Shown one piece after another: positions 57,562-64,000 of a DNA stretch of 64,000 nucleotides (position 1 is its first letter; each line of letters starts with the position of its first letter). Origin of the DNA: Novosphingobium umbonatum (lineage in GTDB: Bacteria; Pseudomonadota; Alphaproteobacteria; Sphingomonadales; Sphingomonadaceae); the NCBI RefSeq assembly GCF_004005905.1, contig NZ_SACO01000005.1, forward strand, positions 1 through 64,000, written 5' to 3'. The notes under the pieces were generated by a model, which saw only the letters and a program-made list of their open reading frames with translations, made no database searches and was not told the origin of the DNA. A program made the translations under genes and the position numbers.

Positions 57562-58941
57562 ATGCAGTCTATCGCCAAGCTTTCGGCCAACAAAAATCAA
57601 GGTCGCCCTTTCGCCCGCAGCCTGCTGCTGGCTCTGGCCACGACGGCGCTGCTGTCGGCCTGTGGCGGCGGGCCAAAGCTGCCGCGCAAGCCCAAGGCAC
57701 CCACGCCCACCATGGGCAAGCGTGAGCCGATCCTGAGCCGCGTGGAATCCTCGGCACAGGCCGATCTGGATATTGGCACGGTGGCGGTCGTGCTGCCTTT
57801 GGCCCAGCCCAATGCCGATTGGGCGCAGCCGGGCGGTTCGGCCTCCAAATCCTATGGCAATCTGCAAATGGCCGAAAATCCCAAGCCTTTGTGGGAAGCC
57901 AAGGTGGCTGGCTCCACCGATCGCCGCCGTCTGGGCGCGGCGCCAGTGGTGGGCGGGGGCAGCCTGTTTGTGTTTGATACCGATGGCGTGCTGCATGCCT
58001 TTGACGCGGCCACGGGCGCTGCGCAATGGACGACCAGTTTTGCCCTGACCGGCGGCATTGGCGAGGCCGTGTTTGGCGGCGGGGCCACCTATGACAATGG
58101 CCGCGTCTATGTCACCACCGGCGTTGGCGATGTCGCGGCGGTGGATGCCAAGACCGGCAAGCAATTGTGGAAAGTGCGCCCCACTGGCCCGCTGCGTGGT
58201 TCGCCCACGGTGGCCTTTGGCGCGCTCTATATCATGACGCAGAACAACGAACTCCACGCCTTGAAGGTGGAGGATGGCGCGACCCTGTGGCAGGAATCTG
58301 CCTCGCTGGGCGCGACCGGCGTGTTTGGCGTGGGCGCTCCGGCGGCGGGGCAAGGTTCGGTGGTGGCCGGTTTCTCGACCGGCGAATTGATCGCCTATCG
58401 CTATGAGAATGGCCGCCAGTTGTGGAATGACGCGCTGGCCCGCACGTCCTTGTCCACCAGCGTGGGCGTGTTGACCGATATTGACGCCGACCCGATCATC
58501 GACCGTGGCCGCGTCTATGCGCTGGGTCAGGGCGGGCGTATGGCTGCCTATGAACTGGTGACCGGCCAGCGTATCTGGGAACTCAATTTGGCGGGCATTT
58601 CCACTCCTGCGCTGGCGGGCGACTGGATTTTCACCCTGACCGATGAATCCAAGCTGCTGTGCATTGCCAAAAACAGCGGCAAGGTGCGCTGGGTGGTGCA
58701 GTTTGACCGCTGGACCAAGCCCAAGAAGAAAGAAGGCCCGATCTTCTGGACCGGTCCTGTGCTGGCCGGTGATCGCCTGTGGGTGGCCAATAGCCGTGGC
58801 GAAGTGCATGTGGTCAATGCGCTGGAAGGCGTGCCCAAGCGCTTTACCAACGTGAAGGCTCCGATCACGCTGGCTCCGGTTGTCGCCAATGGCGTGCTGT
58901 ATCTGTTCGACGATTCGGGCAAGATTACCGCGCTGAAATAA
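57562..58941 (+). CDS. bamB: Outer membrane assembly lipoprotein BamB
   Basis: 459 residues. Lipoprotein signal with lipobox L-S-A-C34. The rest is an eight-bladed PQQ-type beta-propeller with repeats such as 'GSLFVFDTDGVLHAFDAATGAAQW', 'DVAAVDAKTGKQLWKV' and 'GRMAAYELVTGQRIWELNL'. BamB helps the BAM complex insert outer-membrane proteins. The N-terminal extension makes it longer than E. coli BamB (392). It follows the YfgM-like gene by 47 bases, so both are likely in one operon. In many genomes der comes next, but here der is elsewhere. Confidence 0.93.
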   Translation: MQSIAKLSANKNQGRPFARSLLLALATTALLSACGGGPKLPRKPKAPTPTMGKREPILSRVESSAQADLDIGTVAVVLPLAQPNADWAQPGGSASKSYGNLQMAENPKPLWEAKVAGSTDRRRLGAAPVVGGGSLFVFDTDGVLHAFDAATGAAQWTTSFALTGGIGEAVFGGGATYDNGRVYVTTGVGDVAAVDAKTGKQLWKVRPTGPLRGSPTVAFGALYIMTQNNELHALKVEDGATLWQESASLGATGVFGVGAPAAGQGSVVAGFSTGELIAYRYENGRQLWNDALARTSLSTSVGVLTDIDADPIIDRGRVYALGQGGRMAAYELVTGQRIWELNLAGISTPALAGDWIFTLTDESKLLCIAKNSGKVRWVVQFDRWTKPKKKEGPIFWTGPVLAGDRLWVANSRGEVHVVNALEGVPKRFTNVKAPITLAPVVANGVLYLFDDSGKITALK

Positions 58942-58986
58942 GCGCGTTACCTTGGCTTTAACCATAGGTCGTTAAACGCAGGCGGG

Positions 58987-60288
58987 ATGAGTGAAACCTC
59001 CCGCCTTGCGCCCCCTGCCAGCGATGTAGCCGCCGCCACCGGATTTGTGGGGTTGGCGGCGCTGGGCCTGTGGATCATGGTTTGCCGCCATTGGCCAGCG
59101 GTGGCCGATGCCCTGGGCGTGGGCGGTCCGCGTGAAGTTCTGGCCGGTCCCTATGCGGCGGTGGCGGGCATGTTGCTGGCGGCGCTGGCGGCGGCGACAT
59201 GGGCCTTGCTGGTGGAGAAGGTGCATCGCCGCCCCTCGACAGGGCTGGACTGGACGCAGCCCCGCCCCTGGGGGCAGGCGTGGCGCGATAGTGCGGTCAA
59301 GCTGGCGGGCCTGTGGGCGACATGGGCCTTTATCGCTTTCCTCTATGGCCTGTTCCGTTTCTATTGGCAGGGGCCTTGGCTCTTTGCCCTGCAAGTGATG
59401 GGCGTGGCGATCGGGCCGCTGGTGCTTTTGTCGGTGCCCTATGTCCTGTGGCTGGACCGCGTGATGGTGCAGCCGCGCGATGGCGCATGGCATGCCGGTG
59501 CATGGCTGCTGGGGCTGGACGGGGTAGAGCGCTGTGAAGTCATCAAACATGCCCGTAGCTGGGCTGTGAAGGGCTTTTTCACGGCCTTTATGCTCTCGAT
59601 CCTACCCGGTGGTTTCGGGCAGGTGGTGCGGATGGATTTCGGCGCGGCGTTGCAGGATCCGGTCAGGCTGGCCGATGCCTTGGTCGGCATGTTGTTCATG
59701 GTGGATGTGCAGATCGGCACTCTGGGCTATCTGCTGACCCTGCGCCCGCTGGACGCGCATATTCGCAGCGCCAATCCCTATCTGGACGGATGGTTGGCGG
59801 CGCTGATCTGCTATCCGCCCTTTGTGCTGATGGGGGCGGGGGGCGTGCTGGATTACCATCCGGGCACGGCGGAATGGACCTATTGGCTGGCAGGCTATCC
59901 AGCGCTGCAATGGGTGTGGGGGGCGTGGCTGGTGATGTTGACGGGCATTTACGCTTGGGCGACGGTGGCCTTTGGCCTGCGCTTTTCGAACCTGACCTAT
60001 CGCGGGGTGATTACCCATGGGCCATACCGGCTGACGCGCCATCCGGCCTATTTGTCGAAGAACCTGTTCTGGTGGTCGCTGACCCTGCCGTTCCTGCCCA
60101 CCAATGGGTCCTTGGTGGATGCCTTTCGCAACACCTGCATTCTGGGCTTGGTCAGCGCCGTTTATTGGTGGCGGGCCAAGACCGAGGAGCGGCATTTGTT
60201 GGCCGAGGATGCGCAATATCGAGCCTATTGGGCGTGGGCGGTCGAGGGCGCGCCTGCGACTCGGGCCTTGCGCCGGTTGGGCTTTTGA
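58987..60288 (+). CDS. Membrane protein with isoprenylcysteine methyltransferase-like C-terminus
   Basis: 433 residues with about eight hydrophobic segments. The C-terminal third has the ICMT/PEMT-type pattern: 'GVITHGPYRLTRHPAYLSKNLFWW', then 'RAKTEERHLLAEDAQYRAYW' (R/HP and E-E metal/SAM-binding motif). Such proteins methylate lipids or prenylated substrates at the membrane; the substrate here is unknown. The N-terminal 200 residues are not recognised. Start ATG 58987 is 45 bases after bamB. Confidence 0.8.
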   Translation: MSETSRLAPPASDVAAATGFVGLAALGLWIMVCRHWPAVADALGVGGPREVLAGPYAAVAGMLLAALAAATWALLVEKVHRRPSTGLDWTQPRPWGQAWRDSAVKLAGLWATWAFIAFLYGLFRFYWQGPWLFALQVMGVAIGPLVLLSVPYVLWLDRVMVQPRDGAWHAGAWLLGLDGVERCEVIKHARSWAVKGFFTAFMLSILPGGFGQVVRMDFGAALQDPVRLADALVGMLFMVDVQIGTLGYLLTLRPLDAHIRSANPYLDGWLAALICYPPFVLMGAGGVLDYHPGTAEWTYWLAGYPALQWVWGAWLVMLTGIYAWATVAFGLRFSNLTYRGVITHGPYRLTRHPAYLSKNLFWWSLTLPFLPTNGSLVDAFRNTCILGLVSAVYWWRAKTEERHLLAEDAQYRAYWAWAVEGAPATRALRRLGF

Positions 60289-60691
60289 TTAAATCTATCT
60301 GGCTGATTCCTGTGACATTTGCGTGTATTTCTACCCAACGCCACTAATGTACGTGGAAATCGGCCTTAAATCCTTCATATGGTCGATATCGGGCTCCAGC
60401 GTGGCCATTTTCGACATGTTTCCATTTTTTGCCCTGTGCAAATTTTTTTCCGGCTCATCTTTAGCCTTGATATAACCGGAATCCTTGGAGAACTCCGCCA
60501 ACTTTGAACATATAGCATCTATATGCCGCGCATGATTGGTGAGATTAGGTAAAAAATACTTTGTACTCAATAGCTTGCATGTCGAGCATGTTTGAAAAAG
60601 CCTCGTACAGAGATTAGGACATTTTTGGGCATTAGCGCGCAGCGTTTTCGTGCCCTGGGTCAGAATATTTCTGAATCAAATGGGGAAATGT
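60289..60691 (+). promoter_or_regulatory. AT-richer leader region of the first PEP-CTERM gene
   Basis: 403 bases. The GC content is visibly lower than in the flanking genes. A minus-strand reading frame (60331-60570) starts only at a TTG without ribosome site and is not accepted. GGGGA lies 5 bases before the ATG at 60692. No clear -35/-10 or sigma-54 motif was recognised; the promoter of the exported protein gene is expected here. Confidence 0.4.
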
Positions 60692-61198
60692 ATGAATATC
60701 AACAAAACTATCGTCGCGGCAGCGGCGCTGTTGGCGGCTACGCCCGCTGCAGCGGCTGATACCGTGACCTATACGACCTATGCCACGAACCCTTTCAGCG
60801 ATACTTATACCTACACCATGCCCTATTCGGGCTATCTGGACGTGGTGGCTAGCAGCCTGCAGGGCACGATCAACGGCAAGTTGAATCCCGCCTCGAACAT
60901 TGATTTCACGGCTGCCTATGTCACCATTAATGGTGTGCAGTATAATCTGTCGGTGCAATCGACCGGTCGCTTTGAATGGCGCGACCTGATGAGCCTGGCT
61001 CTGAGCGCAGGTACGAGTGTTGCTCTGACGGTAACGGGTACGGCTGGCAAGAGTGCTGCTTACACCGTGTCCTTTGCTTCGGTTTCGGGCGCCATCCCCG
61101 AAGCATCGACCTGGATCATGATGATCCTGGGCTTTGGCGTGACGGCCTATGCCATGCGCAAGCGTCAGGCTGGTGCGAAGGTGTTGGCTGCCGCCTAA
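60692..61198 (+). CDS. PEP-CTERM (FxDxF-like) exported protein 1
   Basis: 168 residues from ATG 60692, after GGGGA. Signal peptide about 1-22 (MNINKTIVAAAALLAATPAAAA). The mature part begins 'DTVTYTTYATNPFSDTYTYTMP', with an FxD-type motif near 35, and is Thr/Ser-rich and beta-like. It ends with the sorting tail 'PEASTWIMMILGFGVTAYAMRKR', a PEP-motif, hydrophobic helix and basic end as in exosortase substrates of sphingomonads. Likely cut by an exosortase and released to the surface or matrix. A close paralog follows. Confidence 0.88.
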   Translation: MNINKTIVAAAALLAATPAAAADTVTYTTYATNPFSDTYTYTMPYSGYLDVVASSLQGTINGKLNPASNIDFTAAYVTINGVQYNLSVQSTGRFEWRDLMSLALSAGTSVALTVTGTAGKSAAYTVSFASVSGAIPEASTWIMMILGFGVTAYAMRKRQAGAKVLAAA

Positions 61199-61228
61199 TC
61201 GGCCGCAAGCGACCAATATCGCCTATGC

Positions 61229-61263
61229 AGGCGGTCGGCAGAGATGCTGGCCGCCTGTTTTTG
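61229..61263 (+). terminator. Terminator of PEP-CTERM gene 1
   Basis: AGGCGGTCGGCA (61229-61240) pairs with TGCTGGCCGCCT (61245-61256) using two wobble pairs, followed by GTTTTTG. Confidence 0.75.
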
Positions 61264-61697
61264 TGTCGATCGTTCGGCGGCATGGTGTGGCCATCTGGAT
61301 AGATCCGGAATGCATCGGGTTCTATCGCTTTATTGGACGCGAAGGGGTTTGTGTTTAAAGTTGAATAATATTTGGACAAAAATTCAGTTTTCGTTTTGCT
61401 TTCTGAGTGGTTGGGGGCAATTTTAACCAGCTGATTATAAACGATTTATAAATATTTTTCTTGAGAAGGCAAAAAAACATTCCGGAACGGCGACTTGGTG
61501 CTTTCGAAAAAGTGCTGAAAAACAAAATGTTGAGGTTAGGGTTTGATAATTTTTGCACTAAAGTAAATATTTGTCTAAACATGGCTTGGATTCGGGAAAT
61601 TGTTGAATCCGTTATCTTGGTGTATTTTGCTAATTGGGCTTGATCTGGCGGATTGGCTCTTTTTTACTTAATGTAGGCCGAGATATTGGAGTTTCGC
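61264..61697 (+). promoter_or_regulatory. AT-rich region between the two PEP-CTERM genes
   Basis: 434 bases, strongly AT-rich from about 61340 to 61690 compared with the rest of the window. No reading frame with coding character is seen. It must carry the promoter of the second gene; a GGAG ribosome site lies before ATG 61698. The composition suggests a spacer that was acquired or is free of selection, or a binding zone for nucleoid proteins. Confidence 0.45.
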
Positions 61698-62198
61698 ATG
61701 AAAATCAATAATTTGATATGGATTGCGCCGGCATTGATGGCGGCTTCCCCCGCAATGGCGGCAGACACAATCACTTATAACGTGGGCACGACCAAGGCTT
61801 TCAGCACGACCTATACGTTTACCGCACCGTATAGGCTGGTTCTGGACATCGTGGTCAGCAGCACGCAAGGCTATTTGAATGGCAAGTTGAACCCCGCGTC
61901 CAACATCAATTTCACCTCGGCTTACGTTACCGTCAATGGTGCGGCCAGCCGCGTGAATTTGAGCGTGGATTCCACGGGTGTTTATGAATTGCGCTCGCTG
62001 GTGGGTACGGCGCTGGCTGCGGGCGATGTCATCACGCTTTATCTGACGGGCACGTCGGGCAAGGCGGCATCCTACACCGTCACGCTGGGCCTTGCGGCTG
62101 TGCCGGAAGTGTCGACCTGGATCATGATGATTCTGGGTTTCGGCGCGACGGCCTATGCCATGCGCAAGCGCAAGGTGCAGGTATTGGCCGCTGCCTAA
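61698..62198 (+). CDS. PEP-CTERM exported protein 2, paralog of the preceding gene
   Basis: 166 residues from ATG 61698, after GGAG. Signal peptide about 1-21 (MKINNLIWIAPALMAASPAMA). It aligns along its full length with the preceding protein: 'FSTTYTFTAP', 'GYLNGKLNPASNINFTSAYVTVNGA', 'LTGTSGKAASYTV', and the tail 'PEVSTWIMMILGFGATAYAMRKRK'. The aspartate of the FxDxF-like motif is replaced by Thr. Sorted by exosortase in the same way. The gene pair arose by tandem duplication. Confidence 0.88.
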   Translation: MKINNLIWIAPALMAASPAMAADTITYNVGTTKAFSTTYTFTAPYRLVLDIVVSSTQGYLNGKLNPASNINFTSAYVTVNGAASRVNLSVDSTGVYELRSLVGTALAAGDVITLYLTGTSGKAASYTVTLGLAAVPEVSTWIMMILGFGATAYAMRKRKVQVLAAA

Positions 62199-62233
62199 AT
62201 AAGCGCCGCGACAAACATTCCCCCGTTTGCGAG

Positions 62234-62268
62234 ACAGGCGGTTGGGCTATGGCTCAACCGCCTGTTTT
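62234..62268 (+). terminator. Terminator of PEP-CTERM gene 2
   Basis: ACAGGCGGTTG (62234-62244) is a perfect inverted repeat of CAACCGCCTGT (62255-62265), followed by TTT. The convergent gshA ends at 62277. Confidence 0.85.
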
Positions 62269-62276
62269 GGCGTGGT

Positions 62277-63665
62277 TTAGAAGCTCTCTTCGGCGTAAAC
62301 GCGGGTCAGATCGCCGCCCCATACGCCATGATAGCGGTTGAGCAAGTCTTGCGCGGGAACAATGCCGCTGGCCACAATCTCGTCCAGCGGGGCCAGATAA
62401 AGGCTCTCGTCATCGCCTGAACCATTCAACTGTCCGCGCGCCTTCAGGCCAGCACGGGCAATGGACAGCACTTCAGGGGCAATATCACGCAAGCTCCGCC
62501 CACCGGCCACCGGAGCATCCAGCCCCAGCTTGGGCACGGACCCACGCAAAGCCTCGCGCTCTTCCATGGTCCAGCCCTTGACCAGATCCCATGCCGCATC
62601 CAGCGCGCTCTGATCATAGAGCAGGCCGACCCACAGCGCGGGCAGGGCTACAATGCGTTCCAGCGGGCCACCATCGGCGCCGCGCATTTCCAGAAAGCTC
62701 TTCAACCGCACTTCGGGGAAGGCGGTGGAGAGGTGGTCGTTCCAGTCGGACATTGTGGGGCGTTCGCCGGGCAGGGCGGGCAGCTTGCCATCCAGAAAAT
62801 CGCGGAAGGACTGGCCCGCCGCGTCAATATAGCGCCCTTCGCGGAACACGAAATACATCGGCACGTCCAGCATATAGTCGACGTAGCGCGCGTAATGGAA
62901 GCCTTCCTCGAACACGAAAGGCAGCATGCCCGTGCGCGCTGGATCGGTGTCGGACCAGATATGGCTGCGATAGGACAGATAGCCGTTGGGCTTGCCTTCA
63001 AGGAAGGGCGAATTGGCGAAAAGCGCGGTGGCCAGAGGCTGTAAGGCCAGGCTGACGCGGAATTTCTGCGCCATATCGGCTTCGTCGCTGTAATCCAGAT
63101 TGGTCTGGATGGTGCAGGTGCGCAGCATCATATCCAGCCCCATCGTGCCCACGCGGGGCATATGACGCAGCATGATGTCATAGCGCCCCTTGGGCATGAT
63201 CGGCAATTCTTCGCGGGTCTTGTCCGGCCACAGGCCAAGGCTGAGGAAGCCCACGCCCGTGCCATCGGTCACCTGATGGACCTGCTGGATGTGGCGCTCG
63301 GTCTCTTCCCAAGTCTGGTGCAGATTGGCCAAAGGCGCGCCCGACAGTTCCAGTTGGCCCGCCGGCTCAAGGCTGATCGCGCCATCCTTGCCCTTCATGG
63401 CGATAACCTTGCCGCCCTTGTCGGGATTGCCTTCCCAGATCTCGCTCCAGCCATGCGGCTTCATGCCTAGCAGCAGGTCATGGATGCCGCCCGCCTCGTC
63501 ATAGGAGGGTGCATGGAAATCGGGGGCGCGATAGACCAGCTTTTCATGCTCGGTGCCAATGCGCCAAGCCTCGCGCGGCTTTTCCCCTTTAAGCATGGGG
63601 GTGGTCAATTCGTCGATGCTGGTGATTTCCGGCTCGACAATTCCGTTCTCTTCGCGCGTGCTCAT
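62277..63665 (-). CDS. gshA: Glutamate-cysteine ligase (plant/alphaproteobacterial type)
   Basis: 462 residues. GCS2-type fold with 'AWRIGTEHEKLVY', 'GAISLEPAGQLELSGAPLANLHQTWEE', 'MLRTCTIQTNLDY', 'FANSPFLEGKPNGYLSYRSHIW' and 'LEMRGADGGP'. It joins glutamate and cysteine in the first step of glutathione synthesis, in the cytoplasm. Two cysteines that could form the plant-type regulatory disulfide are not evident. Downstream of the truncated rsmE gene on the same strand, about 135 bases apart; an operon with rsmE is likely. Confidence 0.95.
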   Translation of the reverse strand: MSTREENGIVEPEITSIDELTTPMLKGEKPREAWRIGTEHEKLVYRAPDFHAPSYDEAGGIHDLLLGMKPHGWSEIWEGNPDKGGKVIAMKGKDGAISLEPAGQLELSGAPLANLHQTWEETERHIQQVHQVTDGTGVGFLSLGLWPDKTREELPIMPKGRYDIMLRHMPRVGTMGLDMMLRTCTIQTNLDYSDEADMAQKFRVSLALQPLATALFANSPFLEGKPNGYLSYRSHIWSDTDPARTGMLPFVFEEGFHYARYVDYMLDVPMYFVFREGRYIDAAGQSFRDFLDGKLPALPGERPTMSDWNDHLSTAFPEVRLKSFLEMRGADGGPLERIVALPALWVGLLYDQSALDAAWDLVKGWTMEEREALRGSVPKLGLDAPVAGGRSLRDIAPEVLSIARAGLKARGQLNGSGDDESLYLAPLDEIVASGIVPAQDLLNRYHGVWGGDLTRVYAEESF

Positions 63666-63801
63666 GCCGCATCCTCTAAAGGCGCTTGCAGCAAATCGCC
63701 AGCGCTATTCAAACTGACATATTCACAAATGTGAAGATTTCACCCCTGCGTATAGGCCTAATGTAGTGACGGCAATGGCCTTTGCCTAGAGGGGGGCGAT
63801 G

Positions 63802-64000
63802 TTATGCCCAATCACCGGATAGGCCCATCCATAGGGCTGTGGCACCAATCGCGGCCGTCTCCCCCCGCAGGATGCGCGGGCCCAGCGTGATGGCGCTGGC
63901 TTGGGGCAGGGCGCGGATGGCGGCGCGTTCTTCATCGGTAAACCCGCCTTCCGGGCCGGTCAGCAGGGCGGCGGGGCCTTTATGCGCGCCAAAGCTGGCC
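63802..64000 (-). CDS. rsmE: 16S rRNA (uracil1498-N3)-methyltransferase RsmE, C-terminal part
   Basis: The window ends inside this gene; the last 65 residues are visible. The knot motif 'LLTGPEGGFTDEERAAIRAL' and the end 'ITLGPRILRGETAAIGAT' are typical of the SPOUT methyltransferase RsmE, which methylates U1498 of 16S rRNA. It is followed by gshA on the same strand, the usual neighbour in sphingomonads. Confidence 0.93.
   Translation of the reverse strand, partial: ASFGAHKGPAALLTGPEGGFTDEERAAIRALPQASAITLGPRILRGETAAIGATALWMGLSGDWA

Noticed and set aside
60331..60570. 79-codon minus-strand frame in the AT-richer spacer
   Set aside because: It starts at TTG without a ribosome site, has no signature and lies in DNA where stop codons are frequent by chance gaps; kept out of the gene list.

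Overview
The window looks like chromosomal DNA of a high-GC alphaproteobacterium of the order Sphingomonadales, most likely Novosphingobium or a close relative. This rests on the PEPxxW-type exported proteins ending in a 'WIMMILGFG...AYAMRKR' tail, a lignostilbene-dioxygenase-like enzyme, the glycogen operon order glgP-glgB-glgC-glgA-pgm-glgX, an alpha-type glutamate-cysteine ligase and a class A RNase P RNA. No database search was possible; family calls come from recognised motifs.

Bases 1 to about 11,820 are an accessory region. It opens with the last 29 codons and right end of an IS3-family element. Directly after it comes a two-gene cassette, a 1019-residue protein of the STY4851/DruH type and a giant DEAH helicase with a DUF1998-type C-terminal module (DruE), which together read as a type III Druantia anti-phage system. 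The IS end lies next to the first ATG of druH, so the promoter and probably the first few dozen codons of druH are missing. Behind druE are a small membrane protein and an XRE repressor (minus strand), a cluster of operator half-sites, two small excisionase-like DNA-binding proteins and a tyrosine recombinase that points into tRNA-Val(CAC). The layout is an integrative element or defence island lodged at a tRNA gene; its other end lies outside the window.

From about 12 kb onward the genes are chromosomal. 12-20 kb: DUF3297 protein, der, a DUF418 membrane protein, two divergent repeat-plus-SPOR proteins and rnpB. 20-28 kb: infC (apparently starting at an AUA codon), pdeM, hemF, sodC, the bifunctional (p)ppGpp enzyme rsh, a palindromic repeat element, xdhC-like and an alpha-glucosidase. 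28-39.3 kb: a tightly coupled glycogen operon covering synthesis (glgC, glgA, glgB), breakdown (glgP, glgX) and exchange with glucose-6-phosphate (pgm). A LacI-type palindrome lies between it and the divergent alpha-glucosidase gene.

39-64 kb: PadR regulator, small cytochrome c, DUF2721 protein, trigger factor, tRNA-Leu(TAG), sppA, pyrB with a dihydroorotase-like partner that lacks key metal ligands, a carotenoid/stilbene cleavage oxygenase, clpP-clpX, rarD, selO, an alpha/beta hydrolase, a family 4 glycosyltransferase, a YfgM-like protein with bamB, a membrane methyltransferase-like protein, two tandem PEP-CTERM proteins in AT-rich DNA, gshA and the C-terminal end of rsmE. No CRISPR array or complete rRNA gene is visible.
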